Below are positions 34,334 through 45,383 of a stretch of 64,000 nt of DNA, piece after piece. The position numbers and the translations under genes were made by a program. Each line of letters starts with the position of its first letter. Position 1 is the stretch's first letter. The notes under the pieces were generated by a model that ran no database searches, had not been told where the DNA came from, and was given only the letters and a program-made list of their open reading frames with translations. Source of the DNA: Klebsormidium nitens (taxonomy: Eukaryota; Streptophyta; Klebsormidiophyceae; Klebsormidiales; Klebsormidiaceae); the NCBI GenBank assembly GCA_000708835.1, contig DF237192.1, forward strand, positions 1-64,000. The letters are read 5' to 3'.

Positions 34334-37300
34334 ATGGACCCAGGGCAACGACCAAACGAACCAAGGAACGCATGGGGCCACCATCCAGCGGCCCAAAACA
34401 ACCGACAACCGGATGGTTCAGCTGCACAAAACAGGAGATACTTTCCTGGGGAGGCATTTTTAGAGGGGGGCAGTGTGCCATTCTTTGCATCCGAGCAGCC
34501 AAGATGGGGCGCGCCGCAGCCTGGCGGCGCCCCCCCATTTGATCGTAGTGGGGCGTTTGGCCCCCCTGGCGGGTTTCCCGAGGCCCACCAGCCGGCGTTT
34601 ACGTTCCCCCCCGGTGCGGGGAGGGGCGGTTGGAAGCACAGCGATTCTGACCCCTTTCTGCATAGCCCCAGTGCAATAAGTTCCCCGGCCAACTACAATC
34701 TCATAGCGGGGGCGGGAGCGAGAGAGAGGCCAGCAAGTGATTGGACGAACATGCAGGCGCCGGGGGGGGGATGGGAGAGTGGGGTCCCGGGGGTGAGTGG
34801 CGGCACGGGGATGCTTGGGTGCAGCAGCAGGGGGGGTTTGGGTGGCCCCCGGAAGGAGCGATGCCGCCAATGTGGAACGTGGTGTCTGATCGGCCAGAGA
34901 GGGAGCAGGGTAAGCGCGGTGTTTGCTGAACAAGTTTGTCGGCAGTGGCCATCAGGTTTTTGTTGCTCTCATCTTAGTGTTAGTGCTGGGGGATCATGGG
35001 AATGACGGTACTAGCAGAGGTCTTCCAAACCGCCGAGATTATGATGTAGCAAGTTCTCAGTCTGCTTGGGATGTTACAGCGAAACTTGGGGCTGTCTTCG
35101 TCATTGTTTAAGGTTGCTGTGGCAAGGAATCCAATCACAATAGCAAGATCTCCCATTGCTTAAATACTCATTGAGGAATGGGTGGCAGGACCATGCTTGT
35201 GCCCGTGTAGAGGCAACAATATCACCACAACAAGGTGTCAAAGTATTTCACAAATAGCTGCAGAATGAGTTGCTGCAACTCTATGCAGATTGGATATGTA
35301 CAGCGGCTCTTTTGGAGATGAGCAATGGTTGCCAAGCGAACCAGTGTAGGATTCCCTATTCATTCTTGATTGGGGCACCTGTCAGTGCTGAGGGGACAAA
35401 TAAAGCGGATCAAGGAACTGCTCCCCGGTTTACTTCATATGTCAAATAATACTGTGTAACGAAGCTCACTAATGTTCCACTCCTTTCGTTTATACAGGGC
35501 GCGTCCTCCGGCAGCAACTAGGCGCGATGGCAATGGACGCCGCAGGCCGCGCGCTGGCTGCTCACGCCCACAATGGCATGGCCCCCACTTTCGGTCCTGG
35601 GGGGCACCGGCACCTAGCGCCAGAAACCCCCCACCACGGTTGGGACGGTATGGCGCCTTTCTCCAACTCCCTAGCTCTCCAGGGAAACCGGCCGCCTCTC
35701 ATCGCGGGGGGGAGCATACCCAGGGTGCAAAGCGGAAGCGCAATCCCGATGAGAGGGGGGGTATGGGACATGCCGACATTCCCCGGTGATAACCGAGTGT
35801 TTTCCAACCCAAACCCGGGTCAGCTCCCACGGTCAAGCGATAACCAAGGGGGTTCCCAGGAGCGCAGCGGGGAAATCAATCAGACTATGCGGACGAGCCA
35901 GGACTTCAGCGGGTCACTGGACGCGCGCAAGGGGTCGATGAGCGATTCGCCAACGCCGGAAGTACAGGTATGTCGCTGGATACTTCAGTTGGTCGCCCTG
36001 GTTTGCTCTTACGTATTGGTCTGCTGGCAGCGCTGTCGTTCTTTTCGCATCTCGACCATCCAAGCAATCGTAGCAATCCACCTCCCGCAAACAGCTGAAA
36101 TCTGCCAATTAGCTTTTGCTGCACAGTGCGCTCACACCATGCATGGTTGCCAGATTGATGGGAAGCGACCATGAGGACTCCCAGGACCGTAGCTTTCCTT
36201 CTGCTGCTTCAGCTGAACCCTGATCCATCTGGTACCTACCTTAACTCCAGCCCTCACCAAAACTTGTCCGTACTTCACATAGTCTCCTATCTTAAGTCAG
36301 GCAATATAGCTTCCTTACTAGCCTGCAAAACACTTGCCAGTCAGAACTTAAGCTCTTTTATGCTTGCAGGCAAGCGGGTCCGTTCCGCGCAGCACCGGGG
36401 GCCAGAGCATGATGAACACGGGCTCCCAACAGAGCGACCGCTTCAGAGCCCTCAGCGGGGGGCCGCAGCAGGCCACGAGCTCCGAGCAGCAGGGTAGCGC
36501 TCAACGGTACAACGCCGGGCAGAGCGCGAACTGGACACCTGTCAGCGGCGCGCCAGCTGTCAGCAGCGACATGCACGCGCCCAAGGAGCCGGTGCGGGGC
36601 AAACGGACGCGCTCTGTCGAGGAGTTTGCTGGGGAGCCGGCGGTAAAGAGGGGGCGGTCGGAGGAGCAAGGGTCCCAGGAGATCTCCCCCCGGGGGAGAA
36701 GCGGACAGGAGGGGGATCCCCCTCCGGCTGCGGCTTTGGACGGGCGCACGGACTTCCACATTATCAACTCCCGGACAGAGGCGCCTCTTCACACCAAGGT
36801 CCCCTTGGACGTCCTGGGCCACGTTGCAGTAGGTGTGAAACCCCCCCAGGAGACCCGTACGGGTAGTAGCGGGCTAGGCACGGAGGGTATTCACAGCGGA
36901 GAGGAGAACCGCGTGAGTGCAATTATGGCGGAACTGGGGAACATGAGCAAGGACTACGTGTCAGCTCTGGCGAGCTCGGGGCTGTCCGAAATCGGTCCGA
37001 GCAGCGCACAGCTTCCTGTGAGCAGTGTTCCGCCGTCCGCCGGTCCAGTAACGAGCGCGGTGGGGCCTGCCGACGTCAAGCCAGGTCAGGCATGCTCACG
37101 TGACCTAGCTTCCTGTGCGTCCTTTGGGGAGCTAATCTTTTCTTCGCGACGTGGATCTCACTGCGACTGGACCCTTGCAAGCTCTGAACCTCAGAGAAGT
37201 CGGGCCTTCGAGATTGTCTTTGGAGCCAATCCTTCAGGCCGCATCTTGAGGCGTTGGTGCGCCTCTGTTTGTCTCGGGCCATCATAAGATTCAGCACCCG

Positions 37301-40300
37301 TTGGGTAACCTTGTCATTCGGAGAGTCCAACTGGCACAGGTTGTACCAGTTCCTCGTTGATGCCCTCCTGATTGCTCCAACTCTCCTGAGCCGCTCCATA
37401 TAGCTGACGAACAAAGGTCGACCTTCTGCAGCACAACCTTCAACAGTTCTACGACCTCCCCAATCGTACCTTCCCCCCTCTGCCTGGGTGAGAAGACTGC
37501 AGCCGACATCCGCGCCCTCCGGATCAAGGCCCCCAGTACCGTCTGACCCGGCGCCAACTTTCAGGCCGCAAGCGCCAGCTGTCAGGCCGCAAGCGCCCGC
37601 TGGTATGCCAGCGGTCAGGGGCGGTGCGCAACCAGCGAGGACTGGGGGCCCTGAGGCGGCTGCAGAGAGGGGAGTGCGGCCTCGTCAGCAGGTACGTGTC
37701 GCTTAAACGCCTATCGGAATCTGAATTTCAATCCTTGTTTGGGACTTTTCCAGCATTTGTATGTTGGTCGCATAGGTCTTTATTAGGTGGAAGTGAGAGC
37801 AAAATTTGGAGCTTTAAACAACATATCATACGAGAATCAGAAACCATCAGAAGGTCTCAGAATTCAAGGCTAGAAAGTGGACCAGTGCTGAGTTCAACCA
37901 AGCATGAGCGTAGCTGGAACCCGTCGGATGGGACCAGGGCCATGATGGTCGGAGCATTGGGCTCAACGTCGCCGTCCCATTGCGGTCTCGGACGTTGCAA
38001 ACCAGAGTCGTCCCAATGACCGAAAGCTACGGAACAGACATCAGACGGCCAGGCTGAGGTCTCACGCACCATCATATGCGATCCTCCCGAATGGAGGCGC
38101 TACCGAACGTTCCAACAGATTGGCTGCAGAAAATCCTGCAAGACCTAGAATCGTAACCCTCATCTGTGCTGATTGCCATGCAGAGGCCCCCAGCACAAGC
38201 CTGTTCGACTCTCTCGAATGGTAGAGCGGCGAAACTTTAGAGCAGAGTATGTTTCCAGATTCCTTTCCAACAACCATGAATTTGATAACCTGCAGACATT
38301 GACCCCAATTCATTCAACTCTGTAGGCGCCGGATCGCCATGCGGAGGTCCCAAGCATGAGCGTCTCGGGAATGTCGGGTTGGGAGCGCGGCCAGGCGTTC
38401 GGACGACATTTCGGACCTGAGCCGTCGTTTGGGGGCCAGACAATGCGCTATTTGAGCGGGAGAGAACCTAGTGCCGGCACAAGCTTTGCCAGCTTTGCGG
38501 TGCCAGTTTACCGAGGCTCTGATGCGGGTGAGATCAGCGTACTTTGACGGCAATGAACTGATGCCCACCTGCTTTTGTCGTTCCGTAATCTTATAACGTC
38601 TCTTTGAGGACATTCTACCCAAAGCCCAACAAAATGATTGTTCCAAATGGGCGTTCTAGTAGTCAAGGGTGTTTGTAACAGAACGTGGTCGAACATTCAA
38701 ATGGCAAAGTCTCGGAGCAAGTCTACCTCAAATTGGAGCAAGGACGCAGAACGTAGCGGTCTGGTATTAGTGCAGCTCGCCCGTGCCGATGCCTAACTTG
38801 TGGCACCTCTTGTCACCCTAACTTTCCTACAGCAACTCAGCTCCCACTCTTTTCTGGAAGAGAGCAGCTCAGATCAGTCGCCACCCTTAACAGACGTTCG
38901 TCACATCGAACGATTTTCATGTTTCTGCCGCTGTCCAATAAGCCATTCTTCTGTTGAAACTGATCTGATGGGCGTTCTTCTTATATCTGATCAGGGGCCA
39001 GCCTCAACAACTTTGAACACCCCACCGGCCTTCCCTTCAACCCCTTTCAGCGCCCTGGGCCCCGTCCCTTCCAAAGCCCGCCCTCCCATCCCCAAAGAAC
39101 CTCTCCGACCCGCGCCTCTGATGCGCTGACGTCACCCGCGGGGCCTGCTGACTTCAGCCACCGAGCCCGGGGTATGCACCCGCTGCACAACTGGCGGTCT
39201 ATACCGGAGTACGAACAGCTGAATGCTGGCCAAGGGGGGTGGGGCAATTCTGTAAATTTTGGGGCGTTTGAGCGGCAGGGAGGTCCGGATCCGGAAGTGG
39301 CAAACTTCCATTTCGGGGGGTATGCGGCGTATCCAGAGGGCGATCATAACCGGCTGGCAGCGGCAATCAGAGATGCGACGGCGAGGCGAGATGGGCTGCG
39401 AGCCGCGCCCGGGGGGGATCCCCCCATCAAACACGGCAGGTCGCTGAAGATCGAAGACGATTCAAAGGCAGGTCCTGACACGTCGCTGCTACCGGAAACG
39501 CCGACTGGCGAGGACGTCGAACCGAAGCCCGCGCTAGAGTCGTCCGGAGAGGGCGTTCCGGAACCTGTCCGTTCGCCGGAGCCCGTTACCCTTCCAGGGG
39601 GGCCGCCGGCCCAGCCTGATCCGCTCCCTCTCGAAACGCTCCCGGGTGCAGTTACCCCCCCTGGCGCTCGCCCCGATCTGGTGCCAAATCGGCCGCAGGA
39701 CAGCCCCCCCGAAGCTCTGAACAACGAGGACAGCTTCGGTACGAAAAGCGGTAGTCCGTCCGCTGGAGTGGTCCCCAACTTTGGGGGTTTAGCGCAGGGT
39801 TTGGAGGAGGGTTTAGCAGCGGACCAGGCTCCGGGCAGGATCGTCGGGGAAGGGACGGAGCTACAGCAGGCGTTGGCGGACGAAGCAAACGGGTTGAGTG
39901 CGCACCTGACGGCAAAACCGTCCAAACCCCACATCCAATCGATGCCGCTGATCGATCTCCCGGAGGGGGGCAAGCCCGCCCCTGAAACGGCCCCCCTGCC
40001 GTTCCGGCCGTTTGTGTCGAAGCTGATTGAGGGGTCCCGGGGGGGACCGTTTGCGGTTGCGGCGAAAGGGGTTAGCGGAACCCGGGAGGGGTTAGCCGGT
40101 AATCGGGAAGCGGCGCTAGAGCAGGCGACGAAGGCTGACGAGGGCGTCGGGGTTAAGGGCATGGGAAAACGGGTTGCGAGTAAAGGGGCGTGGATGGATC
40201 GGCTATTCCAGCAAGCAACGGGAACCGCGGTCAGGAAGAAGGATGGGGTTGAGGAGAATAAGGGAGAGGATGGGAAGGAAGCGGGGATGCGGCGGGAGAG

Positions 40301-43300
40301 TTCGCTCAAGAACTTGGCTGACAGTGAGTGCAGGTCTCAGTACTTTGATATTGGACGTTTGTTAGACGCCTCGCTGGTCCGTGCGAGCATCATTTTGGCG
40401 CTTTCCAAAGGAACGTCTTGTCGGGTTTTGCCCCAAGCACGTAGAAGAACGCGGTGTTGACTGCAAGAGGTTCCTTGAGCTGAAACGCAAGCACATATCC
40501 TTTCCATGAGCATCTTGCCTTCCACTGACGAGGAATGGATATTGTAAAGAGCGCTTTCGTCTGGACCTGCATCAGGAAATAGTGGTTGGAACTAGCGGTT
40601 TCGTCTTGAAGATACTGGTACCGCCTTTGATTTCTTCAGGCTCAACTCAAATGAAGAACCTGCCAACAGTTCTCTGTTGCCGAATATCACCCCGCTCAAC
40701 CCTTGGAGCGTTGCGTGTTCCTACCCTTCTAAACATCATGGCAAGCTGCACTTCCGGCTTCCTTTGTAGTGTGTGCTCTCTCGCAATCCTTCCCAAATCC
40801 ATCTTGCTGTCCCTACTTTTGCAGTGGAAGTCGATCGAGCTCCGGTCTTGACTCCTACGGACACCCCGCAAGTGTCGGGTGGTCTCTCCAACATGTGCCG
40901 CTCCCCTTCCAACCCAAACATCCAGCACTTCCCCCGAAAAGAACCAATTTCTCGGCCGGGGGGTAAGACCGCCTTTATTGCGTCTACTCTCCAAGCCCCC
41001 TGGAGCAACTTGGATCTTGCACAAGCGCTGGGCGTGACCGGGGGGGTCGAGTTGGCCCGAGGAATGACCCCCCTGGCGGGGTTGAAGGGGCCATCTGGTA
41101 TGAAAGTGACGGGCGGAGGGAAAGACGGGTCCGGAAATAGAAGGGGGTCTCAGAGCAGTGCAGACTTTGCGGCGGCGATGGCGGCGGTTCGGGAGTGGAG
41201 AAAGGAGTCCGCACGGTATAGGGCGGGGCTGATTGCGGAGAGCCCGATTCTAAGAGAGGCCATGGCGCTGGGGGAGATGCGCAGACTGACGTGTCTGTTT
41301 TGTGGGTTGAGGGGGCATACCGTGTCGGAGTGTTCGGAGACCCCCCGAAACGAGCTTGCACAGTTGGAGGCGCGAGCGGTTTCCTGGGGGGGGGGTGACG
41401 TGGAGTCTGATCGGAGGAGGGGGGCCGGGGCGCAAAGTCCGAAGGTTGAGGTGCGGTGTTTGCTTTGTCAAAGAAAAGGGCATTGGGGGGTGGATTGCCC
41501 GTTGTCCCTCCGAGAGGCCCATGTGGTGGCGACGGACGATGGGGGGGGTAACGCTGGAGTGCGGAGTGGGGCTGGCGTTACGCCGGCCGGGAAGAAACGG
41601 ACACGGGAAGGAGGTTTAGCAGAGTCGCTTTCTCCGGAGAAAAAAGAGAGTCCTGACAAGGGGAAACGGATGGGATCTGTACAGAGGAGGGACGGCGAAA
41701 GGGGTGCCGATTTACGGGACGAGGAAGGAGAGGGCCGGTGCTACGGTGTGAACGCGCACATGGAACGTTCGGAAAGCGGGCGGAAAAGCAAGAGTACGCG
41801 GAATAGCGGAAGCGGGAAAGAGAGTATGAGTCGGCGAGAGGGGGCGCGAGCGGGGGGGGGTACGAGGGTAGCAAAGAGCGGAGCAAACGAAGCTCGCACT
41901 CTGCGTATAAGACGAGTAGCGGCGCCAAGGATCGGGACGGGGGGTTGGGGAAGGGGAAGCACGACCCGAGGGGGAGTCCCCTGGAAGAGCAGCTGGAGCG
42001 TGTTCACATGGGCGGGTTGGCAGGGCACGGAGACGGTGTGAAAAGGCAGCCGGATGTTGGATACGGAAAGAATGTGCAAGGGAAGCGCACCGGTGGTTCT
42101 CCTCTGGGGGAAGAAAAGGCCGTTCGACAGCGAGGGGGCTTCAACGATCCACGTTTGGGGGGGCGGGGAGAGCTGGCAAACGTCCCCCCCACGGAGCTCC
42201 TGGATGCTCTGGAGGGGGCCCGGCTGCCGAGAAGGGATTTGGTGCGGTGGGCGGAGCAAGAAGGGTTCGAGAAACGAGTCGAAGGTTTCTTCTTGAGAGT
42301 GCGCTTTGGAAGGTGAGGGTTCGACTAGGGACTGAAGGTTGTGTTCCTTGCAGCCCCAAACTCTGCATCCTTACGTTTCCAGATTGAGTTGGATTCAGAA
42401 TCCAGAACGGCTCTGAGTTGGATAGAAATGTCAGTGCCCTTGAATTTGGGGAGTATCAGGGGCCCTCTGCTTTGAGAACAATGCCCGTTTGAGGGCAGCC
42501 CTGAGAAGAACAAAAGGGCAAAAGTGTCTGCAAACGATCAGGCGGGTCTGAAACTCAACTAACTCTGTTGTTAGCAGAGTTGGGGGTATGGATGTCTTCT
42601 GGATGTCTTCTGGATGTCTTCCCATCAGATCTTCATCTGATGGGATTGAGCAGGCCAGCAGGCAGTCCCCATGTCTCGTTCTCGTCACGCTATTAGTGAT
42701 CTCAATCTGGCAAGTTTTCCAACTAACCCACCCTCTTGTTTGCTTAACCCAGGCGCGCCCAGGAACAAAACGGCAGCGGTTACCGCATTGCGCGCATCGT
42801 CAACGCTGTGGCAAAGTCTGATCAGGGGCACTTGATCCTCACGCTGACCGTTGATCTGGGCGACGGAGAGTGCATTATTGACGGCCAGTATGTGTCCAAT
42901 AAAGCATTCACGAAGGTAGGCCTGATCCAGGTCCTGGGTTGCGTTTCCTCTTGTTTTAGATGCTCACCAGTTTCCGTGGATTCAAGTAGTCTGGCAAGTC
43001 TCGGGGCTAGTTAGTCCGAATTCTCTTTTGACTACTGAAGCGTTTCCAACGCCCCTGGTCAATTACTGTCACCTCTTTGGAACGGTCTGGTCTCCCTGAC
43101 GCTTTCTCAGTTCCTTGGTAGTCACGCTTTCACCAGCATACTATGCTCGTAGACAATACTCTTGTTTTCGGCAATTGCGACTTACTGCTGCAAGAGAACC
43201 GCAGCACAACTTCCCGAAGGCTCACGTATGAGAATGCAATGCAAACCTACGCCTCGTCCTCTGTCAAAGGTTTCAATAAACACCTACTGCCCATCACCCT

Positions 43301-43457
43301 TACTTTCCGGTCCTCAGCACTCATTTTCTGCATACTTTCATTACAGGAGGAGCTCGATCACTGGTGTCAAGTCTCGAGGGACGGTTCCAGCATGGCCGTT
43401 ACCTTGCCGCTGCTCCGACAAAAGGCTGCAGAGAAGGCCACGTGGCCAGATGTTTGA
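34334..43457 (+). CDS. TZP: TZP-like tandem zinc-knuckle / PLUS3 protein, 9 exons, about 1,750 aa
   Basis: Nuclear protein with two CCHC zinc knuckles and a C-terminal PLUS3 domain. In Arabidopsis this combination defines TZP, a light-signalling regulator acting with phytochromes. Exons: 34334-34909, 35498-35967, 36370-37084, 37503-37691, 38326-38527, 38995-40323, 40825-42312, 42753-42915, 43347-43457. The first 1,100 or so residues are disordered (Gly, Pro, Ser, Gln) with one GKRTRSVEE patch. Knuckles: CLFCGLRGHTVSEC (41292-41333) and CLLCQRKGHWGVDC (41457-41498). PLUS3: RLPRRDLVRWAEQEGFEKRVEGFFLRV, across two introns to YRIARIVNAVAK, VSNKAFTK and EELDHW. It is about twice the length of Arabidopsis TZP (roughly 830 aa as I recall). 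The frame breaks by one base at G9 runs near 34762-34770 and 41852-41860; adding one G restores phase with the next exon in both. The exon 3 to 4 join is off phase and unresolved. Confidence 0.78.
37895..38200 (+). repeat. Echoes of TZP exon 5 start in intron 4
   Basis: Exon 5 begins GCGCCGGATCGCCATGCGG then AGGTCCCAAGCATGAGCGTC. Intron 4 holds CCAAGCATGAGCGTAGCTGG at 37897 and GATTGCCATGCAGAGGCCCC at 38171, both matching this start in order and orientation but decayed. Weaker than the RPC1 and 387 aa cases. Confidence 0.5.
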
Positions 43458-45383
43458 TGCGCGTGCGAGCTGCATATGCCGTTTCGTTTTCCGTGACGAT
43501 CATCTGTTGCAGTCACCTGAGTCGAAAGTTTGCTGCAGCTCTTTTTCTAGCTCAGACCGTTGTTTTGAGCTTGGGACGGGAATCCATGAAGAACGCCTCA
43601 CAGTACACAATTTTGTGGTTACTGGACGTTTGGGGGCCCGTCCCTGATGATAGGAAGGTATGAGATAGGGTTTTGGTGCTTGTGACCACGGCTGAAAAGG
43701 AGATCAGGGTACAAAGAAGCGCGCGCGTAGTCATTAGAGAACAACATGGTACTTGGAGTCGGACTCAGTTTTGTTGTGGCCGAGCATCGCAACATCAGTC
43801 AAAAGGATTGGTGTTGCACGTGATTAAAGTGACACTGCATTCGATGTAACATGTCAAACACCGACGAATTGAACGTATTGAGTCCGATTGTTGAGGCTTG
43901 TACTCCGCAAAATCTACCTGCAATGAATCGATCAGTCCTGTCAATTTCCTTCAACCGACGGTACTGGGCCGCATGCAGCCGAACTTAGTTCCTGAGGCTA
44001 CTGTAGCTTGCACAAGTAGTGACCGTCGCCGGGACTCGACCATCACAATGATCGATTCTCACTGCAGACTCGGCGATTCCTAAGTTCCAATCATAGATCT
44101 TTCAAAACTTAAACATACTTGGTGACATGACGTACATGATTCCGCCCGCACTGGCCGTACTTGCTGGTTCGATCATTGCCGCCATGCTGTCGTGATCTTT
44201 GGATCAGTCAGATCGGTTTAATTGACCGTCCGCGTACCCGAGTATGCCGGCCGCACTAAAGCTAGCCTGTGGAAACCATGTGTATACAAGTGGCGTACGC
44301 GGTAGCTAGATCGAAGTGCTTCAATTCAGCACAGTAAGATATCCGTACCTAGCTGATCGCGAACAATTATCATCGTCAGTGTCATGCAAGAGCTATAGCA
44401 GATTTCGACACCAACTTGAGTTAGTTTAGAGACTCCTTTGCTAAGTTAGTTACAAGTCGACTGGGTACGGATGCAGCTGCTCGAATAAATGCCGCGCGCA
44501 TGCCACAACGGGCAGGCGCTCAGGCAACCTAAGTTGGTTACCGGAGTGACAGCCCATCATTGATCGAGTCCTTCCGACATGTATGATCGAGAGGATCTTG
44601 AAAAAAGCGGAGACACAAGCCTGCGATTTGAGCCAAACGGAATGAGAAGACCTTGCTGCTAGCTGCGTTCGAGCCACAGAAGGTGGCGCGCGAAATCGCC
44701 GCACCATCAACAAAATCCGCGCGAGTTTCATCAGGTTCGCGAAGATATGCTCATTTTTGAGTGAAGTGCAAACCGATCTTAGTACATTCATGCCACCCTA
44801 TCTGCAAGTTCCAGCTATTGAAACGGTGCCAATGAATGCGGAGTCGCGTTCTGACGAAATGAACCGCACCGATCGTGAGCTCCTTAGCGCTGGGACTCGT
44901 TTCGTTCTCGTCAAGCCGGCCTGCGCTGACGTGGCAGTCGGAGGCCGGGAGGCAGCTAGGACTAACTCGCCTTGACTCGCGGGTCCGATGATGGATCGTC
45001 GCCAGAACCATGAAAGCCTGCCACTTCGCTTGTCGGCTTTTGATTGGCTGCTTTCCAGCCCCATCGCACTTTCTGACAGGCGCAGCAACGCTGCAGTTTT
45101 CCAACAGCTGTTGAGATCTTTCTGCTTGTAACCAGAGCACAGAACGAAGAGATGAGCAGCATTGCAAGTCACGTTACGCGGGAACGCGGGCTTTAGGGAG
45201 CTGACCCATCATGATTGCGGTACGGCAGGCTTCTTGCCGCCGCCCTTTTCAGGGTTTGCTTTGTTGCCCCAAAAGAAATGTAGGTCCGCCAAAGTAGCTT
45301 CACAGACGACTCACCTTCCTAGAAATAAGCTCTGCCAGCGCACAGTTTGCGCCTCGGCGCAAAGAGTCGGCCGTGCCCTTTGT
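43458..45383. other. Intergenic region between TZP-like and PCMT genes
   Basis: About 1.9 kb. Includes the TZP 3' UTR and PCMT promoter. Open frames on both strands around 44450-45170 show no family resemblance. The stretch 43860-44460 is rich in CTAG, GATC and GTAC words like other gene-poor parts of the window. Confidence 0.45.

Noticed and set aside
34792-34824. A 32-base GT-AG intron that would also fix the first TZP frame break
   Set aside because: Too short for a spliceosomal intron here; a missing G in the adjacent G9 run is simpler and matches the second break.
39344-40309. 321-codon minus-strand frame
   Set aside because: Opposite TZP exon 6; Pro/Ser-rich shadow, and the plus frame joins in phase to neighbouring exons.
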